In this document: positions 1 to 6,779 of the stretch, one piece after another
Numbering within the stretch: the stretch's first letter is position 1
How the letters are laid out: the number at the start of each line of letters is the position of its first letter
DNA from: a virus
Direction: 5' to 3' (one strand)
IMG/VR virus record: IMGVR_UViG_3300012209_000012
Span: 1 to 42,522 of that record
Length of the DNA stretch: 42,522 nucleotides
Translations under genes and position numbers: made by a program
The notes under the pieces: generated by a model
Databases searched by the model: none
What the model saw: only the letters and a program-made list of their open reading frames with translations
What the model was told of the DNA's origin: nothing

Positions 1-5
1 GAGCG

Positions 6-233
6 GTGACGCGGGTGGCCAGGAAGAGCTCCGGGAAGCGGTCCAGGACCAGGCTGGCGGACATGTCGCTGCCGGCGGAGGAGCGGGGCCGCCGCGGGCA
101 GGGGAAGCGGCACCGCAAGGTGGTCGGCGGGACGCCGGCGGCGCAGATGGGTCACGCGACGGGCGGCAAGGCGCGCAAGAAGCAGCGGGAAGGCGAGGCC
201 AGGATGAGACGGAACCGGGGCGGTGAGGCATGA
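6..233 (+). CDS. Small basic protein, possibly 5'-truncated
   Basis: A 75-residue reading frame rich in Arg, Lys and Gly that ends in an ATGA overlap with the methyltransferase gene, which suggests translational coupling. The frame is also open to the left edge, so the real start may lie outside the window and the GTG used here is only the first one visible. I recognise no family; the charge suggests nucleic-acid binding, but composition alone in such GC-rich DNA is weak evidence. Confidence 0.4.
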   Translation: MTRVARKSSGKRSRTRLADMSLPAEERGRRGQGKRHRKVVGGTPAAQMGHATGGKARKKQREGEARMRRNRGGEA

Positions 234-1981
234 GCGCCGTCGTGCTCCGCGGCGACGCCCGGGCGCTCCCGCTGCCAGATGAATGCGTGGATTTGATCGT
301 GACCAGCCCGCCATTCTGGGCGCTCCGCAGCTACACCGACGGCGGCATCCACTATGACGGGCAGATCGGCAGCGAGCCGGCACCACGCGAGTACATTGAT
401 TCGCTGCTGGCCTGCACCCGGGAATGGGTCCGCGTCCTCAAGCCGTCCGGGTCGCTGTTCGTCGAGCTCGGCGACAAGTATGGCGCCAGCGGCCACGGAC
501 CCAGCCGCGGGAACGGCACCGGCCGCGGCCCGCAGGGAACGGCGCTGCGGCAGACCCGCGGGCCGATGGAGAAATCCTTGCTGGACCTGCCGCACCGGTA
601 CGTGATCCGCTGCATGGACGAGCTGGGTCTGATCCTGCGCGCGGAGATCGTGTGGCACCATGCGAACGGCTTGCCCGAATCCGTGACGGACCGGGTGAGG
701 CGGGCGCATTCGGCCGTGTTTCACCTGGTGCGGCAGCCGCGGTATTACGCCGCCGTCGACGCCATCCGCGAACCGCACACGGGCGGAACGCACGCCCGGC
801 GCAAGGACGGCCGGCACTCGCCCAAGGAGCAGGCGACCATCGAGAACGGGTTCCGGCGCGGCTACTTCCCGGAGAACCTCGAGAACCCGCTGGGGAAGCT
901 GCCGGGCAGCGTGTGGGACATCCACGAGGGCGAGTCCACGATCCGCCTCATCCTGCAGGCCGTAGCCGCTGACGCACTCACCATCGATGAAGCCGAACGC
1001 CTCATGAAAGGGATTCAGTGGACTGGATCGAACGGTTCAACGCCAGCATCGAACGCACCGACGGCTGCTGGCACTGGACCGGCTTCATCGACGACGAGGG
1101 CTACGGGCACCACCGCAGGACCCGCGACGGCCACCGGGCAGTCCACCGGCTCGCCTACGAGCTCTGGGTCGGACCCATTCCCGACGGATTCACTATCGAC
1201 CATCGCTGTCACACCCACGAGTGCGAGGGCAGCGGAAGGGGATGCCTCCACCGCCGGTGCGTCAACCCCGATCACCTCGAGCCTGTCACCATCGGTGAGA
1301 ACATCCGGCGAGGACGTGAGGCAACCAAGCCCGCCTGCGTCAACGGGCACGACTTCACACCCGAGAACACCCATGTCCGGGCCAACGGACACAGGGAATG
1401 CCGGGCCTGCATGCGAGTACGAGCACGGGCTTACCGGCGACGTCTGGTCAATACCTAGTCAGCCGCTGGTGGTGCCCGCGCACCTCGGCATAGACCATTT
1501 CGCCAGCTTTCCCATGGAGCTGCCCCGCCGCATCATCCTGGGGTGGTCGCCGCCGGGGATCTGCACCGCCTGCGGCGAAGGACGACGCCCGGTCAGCGAG
1601 CGCGTGACGCCGGGGATCTACCGCAGGACCGACAACGGCTGGCCGCTGTCTAACACGCAGCGGAAGGGCGACGGGCCATCTGGCAACGGGCTCAACGTGC
1701 AGCCGACTACCATCACCGGCTATGCGTGCGCCTGCCCGCAGCCTGACGCGCCCGTCCGCCCCGCCCTGATCGTCGACCCGTTCGGCGGCACCGGCACCAC
1801 CGCGCTCGTGGCCGCCATGCTCGGCCGCACGGGCGTCAGCGTGGACCGCTCGGCCGACTACTGCCGCCTGGCCCGGTGGCGCGTCAGCGACCCGGCCGAG
1901 CGCGCCAAGGCGCTGCAGGTGCCGAAGCCGCCGTCGGTGCCGGACGGCCAGGCGTCCCTGTTCGATGACCTTCCGGCCTGA
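230..1981 (+). CDS. DNA amino-methyltransferase (N4-cytosine/N6-adenine) with internal HNH-gene insertion
   Basis: Type II-style DNA methylase. The catalytic motif IV TSPPFW is at residues 25-30 and the SAM-binding motif FGGTGTT at residues 518-524. Catalytic before SAM-binding is the permuted order of beta-class amino-methyltransferases. The two halves of a familiar phage methylase are separated at residue about 232: the left side ends GSVWDI and the right side resumes GDVWSIPSQPL. Between them lie about 175 codons of Ser/Thr/Pro/Ala-rich sequence, which is the out-of-frame reading of an HNH gene. The frame stays open, so the protein could be made with a low-complexity insert, or it may be inactive. 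Likely role: modification of phage DNA against host restriction. Confidence 0.85.
   Translation: MSAVVLRGDARALPLPDECVDLIVTSPPFWALRSYTDGGIHYDGQIGSEPAPREYIDSLLACTREWVRVLKPSGSLFVELGDKYGASGHGPSRGNGTGRGPQGTALRQTRGPMEKSLLDLPHRYVIRCMDELGLILRAEIVWHHANGLPESVTDRVRRAHSAVFHLVRQPRYYAAVDAIREPHTGGTHARRKDGRHSPKEQATIENGFRRGYFPENLENPLGKLPGSVWDIHEGESTIRLILQAVAADALTIDEAERLMKGIQWTGSNGSTPASNAPTAAGTGPASSTTRATGTTAGPATATGQSTGSPTSSGSDPFPTDSLSTIAVTPTSARAAEGDASTAGASTPITSSLSPSVRTSGEDVRQPSPPASTGTTSHPRTPMSGPTDTGNAGPACEYEHGLTGDVWSIPSQPLVVPAHLGIDHFASFPMELPRRIILGWSPPGICTACGEGRRPVSERVTPGIYRRTDNGWPLSNTQRKGDGPSGNGLNVQPTTITGYACACPQPDAPVRPALIVDPFGGTGTTALVAAMLGRTGVSVDRSADYCRLARWRVSDPAERAKALQVPKPPSVPDGQASLFDDLPA
1018..1458 (+). CDS. 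HNH homing-type endonuclease nested in the methylase gene
   Basis: A 146-residue HNH nuclease in a different frame from the methylase that surrounds it. Visible signatures are GCWHWTG near the N-terminus, the HRLAYELWVG helix, the IDHRC catalytic His segment, CVNPDHLEPVT, and a C-terminal zinc-like cluster (CVNGHDFTPEN, CRACMR). GAAAGGG lies 6 nt before the GTG start. Its last residues overlap the DNA that encodes the resumed methylase motif VWSIP. The layout fits a free-standing homing endonuclease that invaded a conserved methylase motif. I see no group I intron core around it. Confidence 0.8.
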   Translation: MDWIERFNASIERTDGCWHWTGFIDDEGYGHHRRTRDGHRAVHRLAYELWVGPIPDGFTIDHRCHTHECEGSGRGCLHRRCVNPDHLEPVTIGENIRRGREATKPACVNGHDFTPENTHVRANGHRECRACMRVRARAYRRRLVNT

Positions 1982-1990
1982 AGCCAGCAA

Positions 1991-2632
1991 CTATGCGACA
2001 TCCCCGGCAGATGCCCTCGCCAGGACGAGATGACCGCGCTGCCACTGATACGCATCCTTCGGCGTCGCCTTGATGAGCTTGCGGAGTTCGGTCACCGGCA
2101 GGATGTCCAGGCCCTGCGTCTTCTTGTGCCGTTCGGTTGACCGGGTGCTGAGAATCCAGTTGAGCAGCGGCCTGGCTGGCCGGAACCATTCGCTGCCCCA
2201 TCCGCCGATCCGGTAGACGTCGAACTTCTGGTGTATCGCGTGCTCGTCTTTGGCGGCGCCGCCGTGTGTCAGGAGGATCTGGATCTCGCCGTGCTCGCGG
2301 CGGTGGGTCGCCATGCGCCGCCGGAACACCGTGATCGTCCCGATCTTGATCATGCCGTCCGAGGTGCGGCGGATGTAGTAGACGACGCCGCGGGCCTCGG
2401 CGGCGGCCCGGGTCGCCTCGGCCGCCCGCCGCATCGATTCCTCATGCGCGCGCTGGTGCTGTTCGGGTAGCCCGATCTTCCGCTTGTAGAACCAGTCCAG
2501 GGCGCGCTTGTAGTGGTGCGGGCATACGTCACTGTCGCCGACCTGCTCGGCGGCGGGCTGGCCGCAGAGATCTCCGGCGCGGTGGCTGCCGTTCCCAGCA
2601 GCCCATCTGGCGGTGCAGGCGGGCTCCGTCAT
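1991..2632 (-). CDS. GIY-YIG nuclease (T5orf172/MUG113-like) with N-terminal zinc motif
   Basis: A 213-residue protein. The N-terminal part has Cys/His spacing (CGQPA...CPHHYKRALDW), and residues about 105-190 form a GIY-YIG-type nuclease domain: YYIRRTSDGMIKIG as the GIY...YIG equivalent, a basic helix RRRMATHRREHG, and GSEWF near the end. It shares this two-part design with the gene ending at 3049, so the two are paralogues. It starts in an ATGA overlap with the Phd-like antitoxin gene upstream and converges on the methylase. It may be a homing endonuclease or a toxin-like partner of the antitoxin. Confidence 0.8.
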   Translation of the reverse strand: MTEPACTARWAAGNGSHRAGDLCGQPAAEQVGDSDVCPHHYKRALDWFYKRKIGLPEQHQRAHEESMRRAAEATRAAAEARGVVYYIRRTSDGMIKIGTITVFRRRMATHRREHGEIQILLTHGGAAKDEHAIHQKFDVYRIGGWGSEWFRPARPLLNWILSTRSTERHKKTQGLDILPVTELRKLIKATPKDAYQWQRGHLVLARASAGDVA

Positions 2633-2790
2633 TCTGCCGCGGCCTTTGCCTGCTCATACCAGTCTGCGGGCACGATGACGGCTGATGGCTTGCCGTAGCG
2701 GCTGATGGCGATGTGCTCGCCGGCGACGCGGACGCGCTCGATGAGATCCCCGAGCTGGTTCCGGGCTTCCTCGATGCCGTAAGACTCCAT
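2629..2790 (-). CDS. Phd/YefM-family antitoxin-like protein
   Basis: A 53-residue protein with the standard Phd/YefM outline: an N-terminal segment EEARNQLGDLIERV, then HIAISRYGKPSAVIVP, then a short C-terminal helix with DWYEQ. In this family the N-terminal part binds operator DNA and the C-terminal tail binds the toxin. The tail is short here. The usual RelE or Doc toxin is absent; the coupled downstream gene encodes a GIY-YIG nuclease instead. A TAGGCT box ends 7 nt before the ATG and overlaps an inverted CTAG repeat, which would suit autoregulation. Confidence 0.8.
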   Translation of the reverse strand: MESYGIEEARNQLGDLIERVRVAGEHIAISRYGKPSAVIVPADWYEQAKAAAE

Positions 2791-2820
2791 GCCCCTAAGC
2801 CTAGCAGTCCTAGAGGTCTG
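2791..2820 (-). promoter_or_regulatory. Promoter/operator of the Phd-GIY-YIG pair
   Basis: On the minus strand TAGGCT (2798-2803) lies 7 nt before the ATG at 2790, the spacing of leaderless actinobacterial promoters. It overlaps CTAG-N5-CTAG (2801-2813), a short inverted repeat that could be the site for the antitoxin. No clear -35 box is seen. Confidence 0.45.
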
Positions 2821-2855
2821 TAGGGTGCTTCAGAACGGCTTGCCGAGGGCCTCTT

Positions 2856-3085
2856 TGACCGCAACGCTGACCGCAACCCGAAGGGCGGACCTGAGGCGAC
2901 CAGGACCGTCAAACCGGTCAGAAGTCGCAGGTCAGGGGGCCAGGTCTACTCCTGTCTGCCTGCGCCCAGGACTACGGATCAGAAGGCTGGGGGTTCGAGT
3001 CCCTCCGAGCGCGCTTCCCTGAACTGGGAGAATCCAGATCGGCCAAAGTCAGATGGTCATCTGTGACCGCAACGCTGACCGCAAC
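2856..3085. other. attP-like site: tRNA-Arg(ACG) 3'-half core with flanking integrase arm repeats
   Basis: The core (about 2970-3014) is the 3' half of a tRNA-Arg: anticodon loop CTACGGA, the 3' anticodon strand TCAGA, a T-arm with GGTTCGAGTCC, and acceptor GAGCGCGC. The upstream side lacks the matching TCTGA strand, so it is not a whole tRNA. The same 22-bp block, made of two tandem GACCGCAAC units, occurs at 2856-2877 and 3064-3085 on either side. Direct repeats flanking a tRNA-derived core are typical arm-type sites of a tyrosine integrase. Both arms on one molecule indicate attP rather than attL or attR. Confidence 0.8.
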
Positions 3086-3621
3086 GCTTCTGGGCCGTCG
3101 TTTTGCGCTCTGAGATCGCGGATCATCTCGCGGAGTTCTGCGCGGCTCATCCGCGGCGGCATCCCGTCGTTCTCGTACTCCAGGTTGCCCATCGTCTTTC
3201 GTATCTCCACGATGTGCTCCAGCAGCGGCAGGCCTGGCCTGAACCACTCGCCCTCAACGCGCAGCGCCTTGAACGCCCGGTGCGCGGCAGCCTCCTCCTG
3301 CCGGCCGCCGCCGTGGAACGCCATGAGGCTGAGCGGGCCGTACTCGCGGGCGAGGTAGGCCAGCCGGGAGGCGGTCGTGCGGGACGTGCCGATCTTGATC
3401 AGCCCATCTTCCCGCTGGACGTAGTAAACCGTCTCGGCCTGGCAGCGGGCGGCATCCTCCGCCCACTTCAGAGCGCGCCGGTAGTGGCAGTCGCACAGGA
3501 AGGTGTCGGCCGCCTCGTGCGGGGCGGGCTCGCCGCATGTCACCGTCATGAGGATGCCGTCACGGGTGCGCCGGTAGGCAGCGCAGGTACGTGCGCTGGC
3601 GGCGATGGCAGAATTACTCAC
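3049..3621 (-). CDS. GIY-YIG nuclease (T5orf172/MUG113-like), second paralogue
   Basis: A 190-residue paralogue of the nuclease at 1991-2632. The N-terminal zinc-like motif is CGEPA...CDCHYRRALKW; the nuclease part has VYYVQREDGLIKIGTS, an RLAYLAREYG helix, GGGRQEEAAAHRAF and GEWFRPGLPLLEHI. Its C-terminal ALRSALRS is simply the translation of the tandem arm repeat of attP, so the gene reads into the integrase-binding arm. The GTG start directly follows a two-hairpin leader that is shared with the nuclease at 37672. Confidence 0.8.
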   Translation of the reverse strand: MSNSAIAASARTCAAYRRTRDGILMTVTCGEPAPHEAADTFLCDCHYRRALKWAEDAARCQAETVYYVQREDGLIKIGTSRTTASRLAYLAREYGPLSLMAFHGGGRQEEAAAHRAFKALRVEGEWFRPGLPLLEHIVEIRKTMGNLEYENDGMPPRMSRAELREMIRDLRAQNDGPEALRSALRSQMTI

Positions 3622-3701
3622 AGCCGGACTCGCTTCCGGTCAGGGCCGGGTAGCGGTGTTAGAGCACCGTCCGGCCCGCTTGAACGTCAATCCCGATTTT
3701 A
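3622..3701 (-). promoter_or_regulatory. Promoter and structured leader of the GIY-YIG gene
   Basis: Minus-strand TAAAAT (3696-3701) is followed by a leader of about 70 nt with two hairpins. The first has outer stem GGGCCGG (3643-3649)/CCGGCCC (3671-3677) and inner stem CGGTG/CACCG (3654-3658/3665-3669). The second is CCGGA/TCCGG (3624-3628/3635-3639) and ends 2 nt before the GTG. The same architecture with different stem bases precedes the endonuclease at 38325, so pairing seems conserved. Confidence 0.6.
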
Positions 3702-4040
3702 CCTGCCAGGACTGGTTAGCCTCCGCATGGCCTTCCGGAGATCCCTGACTGTCTTGCGCGCTGACCGCCGTTGCGCCTTCCGCGCACGGTCCTCCTGTTT
3801 GCGCCATGACCAGTCCGCAGCCCAGTCGTGAACCCAGGACTGAACGTACCGGCATCCCGGCTCGGTGCAGTGCAGCCCGCCAGCGTCAGCGGCCATCGGC
3901 AGGCTCTCATCGCCCCAGTTCAGGGACGGGCAGGCCGGCGAGCCGCAGGTGTACGGGTGGACTAGCTCGCTCTCCTGGTAGGCGTTCAGGCTCGCTACCT
4001 GTTCCGGCGTGAACGGCACGTAAACACCGCCGGCGCTCAC
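3699..4040 (-). CDS. Conserved phage protein with Cys pairs
   Basis: A 113-residue protein beginning VPFTPEQVASLNAYQES, with Cys/His residues (YTCGSPACPSL and LHCTEPGCRY) that could bind zinc, then WVHDWAADWSWRK and a basic C-terminus. It resembles a small protein common in actinophage early regions, whose function is not known to me. The GTG start overlaps the stop of the upstream gene, so it is the last gene of the leftward integrase operon. Confidence 0.7.
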   Translation of the reverse strand: MSAGGVYVPFTPEQVASLNAYQESELVHPYTCGSPACPSLNWGDESLPMAADAGGLHCTEPGCRYVQSWVHDWAADWSWRKQEDRARKAQRRSARKTVRDLRKAMRRLTSPGR

Positions 4041-4288
4041 GTCTTCCTCCTCAGTCCCTCGATGATGCCGTCCGTGGCGTGCCGCAGCTTGCGGTTCAGC
4101 TCATCCCCGAACGCCTTCTCGCGGGCCCGGGCACCGGCCACTGCGGCAAGAGCCTGCTCCTGCGGCAGCTGCCAGATCGGGCAGCCTTCAGCGTGCCACT
4201 CCAGGCCGCCGCACGAGCAGCCCTCAACCTGGGTGACCTCGCGGGGTATCTCGATGGTCCGCAGCGGCAGCGGATCGGGGACGTTCAC
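4037..4288 (-). CDS. Small Cys-containing phage protein
   Basis: An 83-residue protein with CSCGGLEWHAEGCPIW, a probable single zinc site, followed by a helical segment. It ends ATDGIIEGLRRKT, nearly the same tail as the integrase (DTIIEGLRGKS). The DNA behind this tail carries the purine-rich ribosome-binding site for the next gene, so a junction segment seems to have been copied between operon members. It overlaps its neighbours at both ends. Function unknown. Confidence 0.65.
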   Translation of the reverse strand: MNVPDPLPLRTIEIPREVTQVEGCSCGGLEWHAEGCPIWQLPQEQALAAVAGARAREKAFGDELNRKLRHATDGIIEGLRRKT

Positions 4289-4548
4289 GGCTTCCTCTCA
4301 TCCGGCAGGCGGACATTGCTGGCCCATTCGTCGAACTCGGCCTGGAGCGCGGCCATCCGCTCATCCCATTCGGGAGTGTGCACCAGGCCGCGCGCCCTCT
4401 CGCCGTTGTAGCGCGCCAGGGCATGGAACGGGCCGGGCATCGCCTCGGCCTGCGGCCGCCGGGCCGGTCTCGGCGGCGGGCCAGCCGGCGGCCCGCTCTC
4501 AGGAACGTTGAGGTCATACCAGGCGCGGCGGCGGCGCATCCAGCTCAC
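4285..4548 (-). CDS. Small hypothetical protein
   Basis: An 87-residue protein: a basic start, a Pro-rich middle, then a segment with ARYNGERARGLVHTPEWDERMAAL that looks folded and helical. The GTG start lies just after GAGAGGGAA, supplied by the fossil copy of the integrase 3' end. Its stop overlaps the next start. No family recognised. Confidence 0.6.
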   Translation of the reverse strand: MSWMRRRRAWYDLNVPESGPPAGPPPRPARRPQAEAMPGPFHALARYNGERARGLVHTPEWDERMAALQAEFDEWASNVRLPDERKP

Positions 4549-4550
4549 GG

Positions 4551-4624
4551 TTCCCTCTCAGTCCCTCAATGATCGTGTCCATGGCGTCCGCCCCGGAGCG
4601 GGGGCACTTCTTCCAGCGCGTGCA
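4551..4624 (-). repeat. Fossil duplicate of the integrase 3' end
   Basis: A 74-bp segment that matches 4897-4969, the true 3' end of the integrase, with few mismatches and one extra base. The extra base breaks the HALEEVP...IIEGLRG reading frame. It still provides the GAGAGGGA ribosome-binding site for the gene at 4548. The direct repeat frames the 88-residue ORF at 4627-4893, so that ORF appears to have arrived together with a fresh integrase 3' end. Confidence 0.8.
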
Positions 4625-4626
4625 CG

Positions 4627-4893
4627 TCAGCCGGGAATTCTCCTCTGAATCTCCTCTTCGGAGTACAGTCCGGTGTCCCGTAGCCATGTCCGGCGCACCT
4701 CTGCGGGCGCTTGCCAGCACACGTGTCCCGCATCCTCCGCCCGGGCACCGCAGTCTGCCACGCAGGTGCACGGGGAGCGTGCGCCAGCGCAATACCAGCA
4801 CGACGCGGGCGGTGACGCGGAAGCCCGTCCAGGCGGTGCAGCAGCAGGCTCATCGGGGCCATAGCTGGGCTGATAACCTGCGCCGTCTTTCAT
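4627..4893 (-). CDS. Small Cys-rich protein between duplicated integrase ends
   Basis: An 88-residue ORF whose ATG overlaps the integrase stop (ATGA). It has a Pro/Ala-rich N-terminus, then CWYCAGARSPCTCVADC, a cluster that could hold one or two zinc ions, and a short charged tail. Other frames here are also open. I prefer this one because of the ATGA overlap, the GAGAGGGA site before it, and the resemblance to neighbouring Cys-rich proteins. Function unknown. Confidence 0.5.
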   Translation of the reverse strand: MKDGAGYQPSYGPDEPAAAPPGRASASPPASCWYCAGARSPCTCVADCGARAEDAGHVCWQAPAEVRRTWLRDTGLYSEEEIQRRIPG

Positions 4894-6170
4894 GATTTCC
4901 CTCTCAGTCCCTCAATGATCGTGTCCATGGCGTCCGCCCCGGACCGGGGTACTTCTTCCAGCGCGTGCAGGTACATCTGGGTGGTGGACCCGTGGGCGTG
5001 CCGCAGCGTGGCCTGCACGGTCTTGAAGTCCACCCCGGCCGCCAGCATGTACGATGCGCAGGCGTGCCGCAGGTCATGCAGCCTGACGCCGGGTACCCGG
5101 GCGCGGGCGCACAGCCGCTCCCACGCCCGGTCCATGGTCCTGGGCTCGATCGCGGTGCCGAGGCCGGTGGTGAACACGAGGTCGAGGTCCGCCCACGCCC
5201 GGGCGGCCATGCGGGTCTTGCGCTGCTCCCGCTGCCACCTCATGAGTGCTTCTGCGGCCGTCTTGGGCAGGGCGACCGCGGTGGTCGACGCCTCGGATTT
5301 CAGCTCCTTGGCGACCAGCTTCCCCTTCCGCCGTCCCGTCTGCGGGTCGGGCTCGCCGCGGATCCGCTGCACCGACTGCCGCGGCGTCCACACCCGCCGC
5401 TCGAGGTCGAGGTCGGCCCACCGCATGCCGAGGCCCTCGCCGCGGCGGAACCCGAGCGTGAACGCGGCCAGCCAGTAGCACCACATCCGGTCGGCGGCCA
5501 TGGCGGCCAGCAGGGCGGACGCCTGCTCCGGCGTGATGGTGGGGCGCGCTTTCTTCTGCCGTTCCCGGGGCGGCTTGACCAGCGTCACCGCGTTGCGGTC
5601 CAGCCCGGCCGTCTCGTCCCTCAGCGCGTCGGCCAGGGCCTTGTGCAGGATGGCGCGGCAGTAGGCGACGGTCCGGGGTGACAGGAGCTTAGGGGGCGGC
5701 AGGGCGCGCTCTCCCTTGCGGAGCCTGCGGCGGGGCCGCCCGGACGGCTTGCGGCCGAGCTGGTGCTGCCATTCGCGGACCATCGGCGCATCCAGCTTGC
5801 GGAGCTTCACGTGCGCCAGGGTCGGCGCGCTATCGCCGATGATGTGGAGGGCGGCGTTGTCCCGGTAGGAGTCCATGGTGGAGGCGGCCATCTCCCCGGC
5901 GGCGACGTACTGCGGCAGGGTCACGTCAAGCCAGCGCGTCAGGTAGTCACCGACGGTCTGCTCCGGGTCCCTGGGCAGTCCCCGGGCCAGCCTGGCTTCG
6001 AGCTCGGCGCGTTTCGCCATGGCCTCCTTGCGGGTGCGGCCGTAGACGTAGCGGGCCCTGGGGTCGAGGGTGCCCTCGGGCGGCCAGGCGCGGGCGGTCC
6101 ACCGGCCGTCGCCGCGCTTCCACGGCTTGCCCTCTCGGTTGGGCCGCGCCCCGGCCGGCTTACCGGTCAC
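4890..6170 (-). CDS. int: Tyrosine-family phage integrase
   Basis: A 426-residue site-specific recombinase. It has an N-terminal arm-binding part (VYGRTRKEAMAKRAELEA), a core-binding domain (PEQTVGDYLTRWLD, then VREWQHQLG), and a catalytic domain with box I LGFRRGEGLGMRW, box II LHDLRHACASYML and nucleophile TTQMYLHA near residue 400. The GTG at 6170 is preferred because it overlaps the upstream stop (GTGA); the frame runs back to 6236 but would intrude into the neighbour. It should act at the attP-like site, whose core indicates tRNA-Arg(ACG) as the bacterial target. Confidence 0.93.
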   Translation of the reverse strand: MTGKPAGARPNREGKPWKRGDGRWTARAWPPEGTLDPRARYVYGRTRKEAMAKRAELEARLARGLPRDPEQTVGDYLTRWLDVTLPQYVAAGEMAASTMDSYRDNAALHIIGDSAPTLAHVKLRKLDAPMVREWQHQLGRKPSGRPRRRLRKGERALPPPKLLSPRTVAYCRAILHKALADALRDETAGLDRNAVTLVKPPRERQKKARPTITPEQASALLAAMAADRMWCYWLAAFTLGFRRGEGLGMRWADLDLERRVWTPRQSVQRIRGEPDPQTGRRKGKLVAKELKSEASTTAVALPKTAAEALMRWQREQRKTRMAARAWADLDLVFTTGLGTAIEPRTMDRAWERLCARARVPGVRLHDLRHACASYMLAAGVDFKTVQATLRHAHGSTTQMYLHALEEVPRSGADAMDTIIEGLRGKS

Positions 6171-6430
6171 GGCCGGGGATTGCCGGACAGCGCCATCTCG
6201 ATGCGCCAGAGCGCGTCTTCGGCCGCCTCGGCCCACCGGATGTGTGATTCGGGAGCGCCGCCGTCCTTGACCTCGGCGCGCGTGCCGGCCGCGAAGTCCC
6301 CTAGCGCCGCGGTCAGCACAAAGTAGTAATCGGGATCGTCTGACATGAGATCGAAAGTCACGAGTCGCTGACCGGTCGTAGCAGGTGCTTCCGTCTGGCT
6401 GACCTTCTGTGTGTCGTCCATGCCGGTCAT
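6167..6430 (-). CDS. Small acidic hypothetical protein
   Basis: An 87-residue protein with conserved-looking FDLMSDDPDYYFVLTAALGDFA and a helical C-terminus (IRWAEAAEDALWRIEMAL). The internal ATG at 6421 starts MDDTQKVS, nearly the same N-terminus and DNA as the next upstream gene, so that may be the true start. It overlaps the integrase start. Function unknown; the position suggests early or lysogenic expression. Confidence 0.6.
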   Translation of the reverse strand: MTGMDDTQKVSQTEAPATTGQRLVTFDLMSDDPDYYFVLTAALGDFAAGTRAEVKDGGAPESHIRWAEAAEDALWRIEMALSGNPRP

Positions 6431-6638
6431 CGGCTTACCCGAACATCTCGGAATAGTCGTCCCGGTAGTAAGGGTCTGCTGCTATCTCGCTGCGCGTGAC
6501 CTCCTCGCGGCAGTTGCCGCAGACGGGGCCTGTCGCTGATTCTGGCGGCGGGCAGGTGAGGCAGTACGGACCGTGCTGGCAGTAGATGCACTTTCCGTTG
6601 TGCCCGCGGTTTTTGCTGACCTTCTGTGTGTCTTCCAT
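6398..6638 (-). repeat. Duplicated 24-bp gene-start segment (6398-6421 and 6615-6638)
   Basis: The two segments differ at one position (23/24 identical) and encode MDDTQKVS and MEDTQKVS at the N-termini of consecutive genes. The rest of the two genes is unrelated, so the start segment has been copied or recombined at the gene junction. Confidence 0.75.
6435..6638 (-). CDS. Small zinc-ribbon-like protein
   Basis: A 67-residue protein with four CXXC-like pairs (CIYCQHGPYCLTCP and VCGNC), probably one or two zinc sites, then an acidic tail ending EMFG. It is the first gene of the leftward integrase operon, just after the divergent control region. Its first 24 nt are repeated at the start of the next gene. 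Confidence 0.6.
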   Translation of the reverse strand: MEDTQKVSKNRGHNGKCIYCQHGPYCLTCPPPESATGPVCGNCREEVTRSEIAADPYYRDDYSEMFG

Positions 6639-6779
6639 GGCGTGAGCGTACCCCGGGTGTTTCGCTCTGGTCTAGCCATGTCTCCTCTTGTCTCCTGTTA
6701 TCGTTGACTTCGACGGCCGTTCAGGGCATCCTGTGGTGGAGGCAAACGGAGACAGGTCCCAGTATCGTGAGGGCAGCAC
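6639..6779. promoter_or_regulatory. Divergent control region between integrase operon and rightward operon
   Basis: An intergenic stretch between divergent operons. GTCTCCT occurs at 6680-6686 and 6690-6696, and its inverted form GGAGACA at 6748-6754; these are candidate operator half-sites. A rightward TTGACT (6704-6709) could be a -35 box, but no good -10 follows. It is the natural place for the lysogeny switch, yet no repressor gene is seen beside it. Confidence 0.45.

Noticed and set aside
926-1450. Intein or group I intron in the methylase gene
   Set aside because: No Cys/Ser/Thr start and no His-Asn end of an intein at the junctions, and no group I core blocks such as those of the capsid intron are present.
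2941-3020. Complete tRNA gene
   Set aside because: Only the 3' half from the anticodon loop matches tRNA-Arg; the 5' anticodon strand and acceptor strand are missing. It is the att core.
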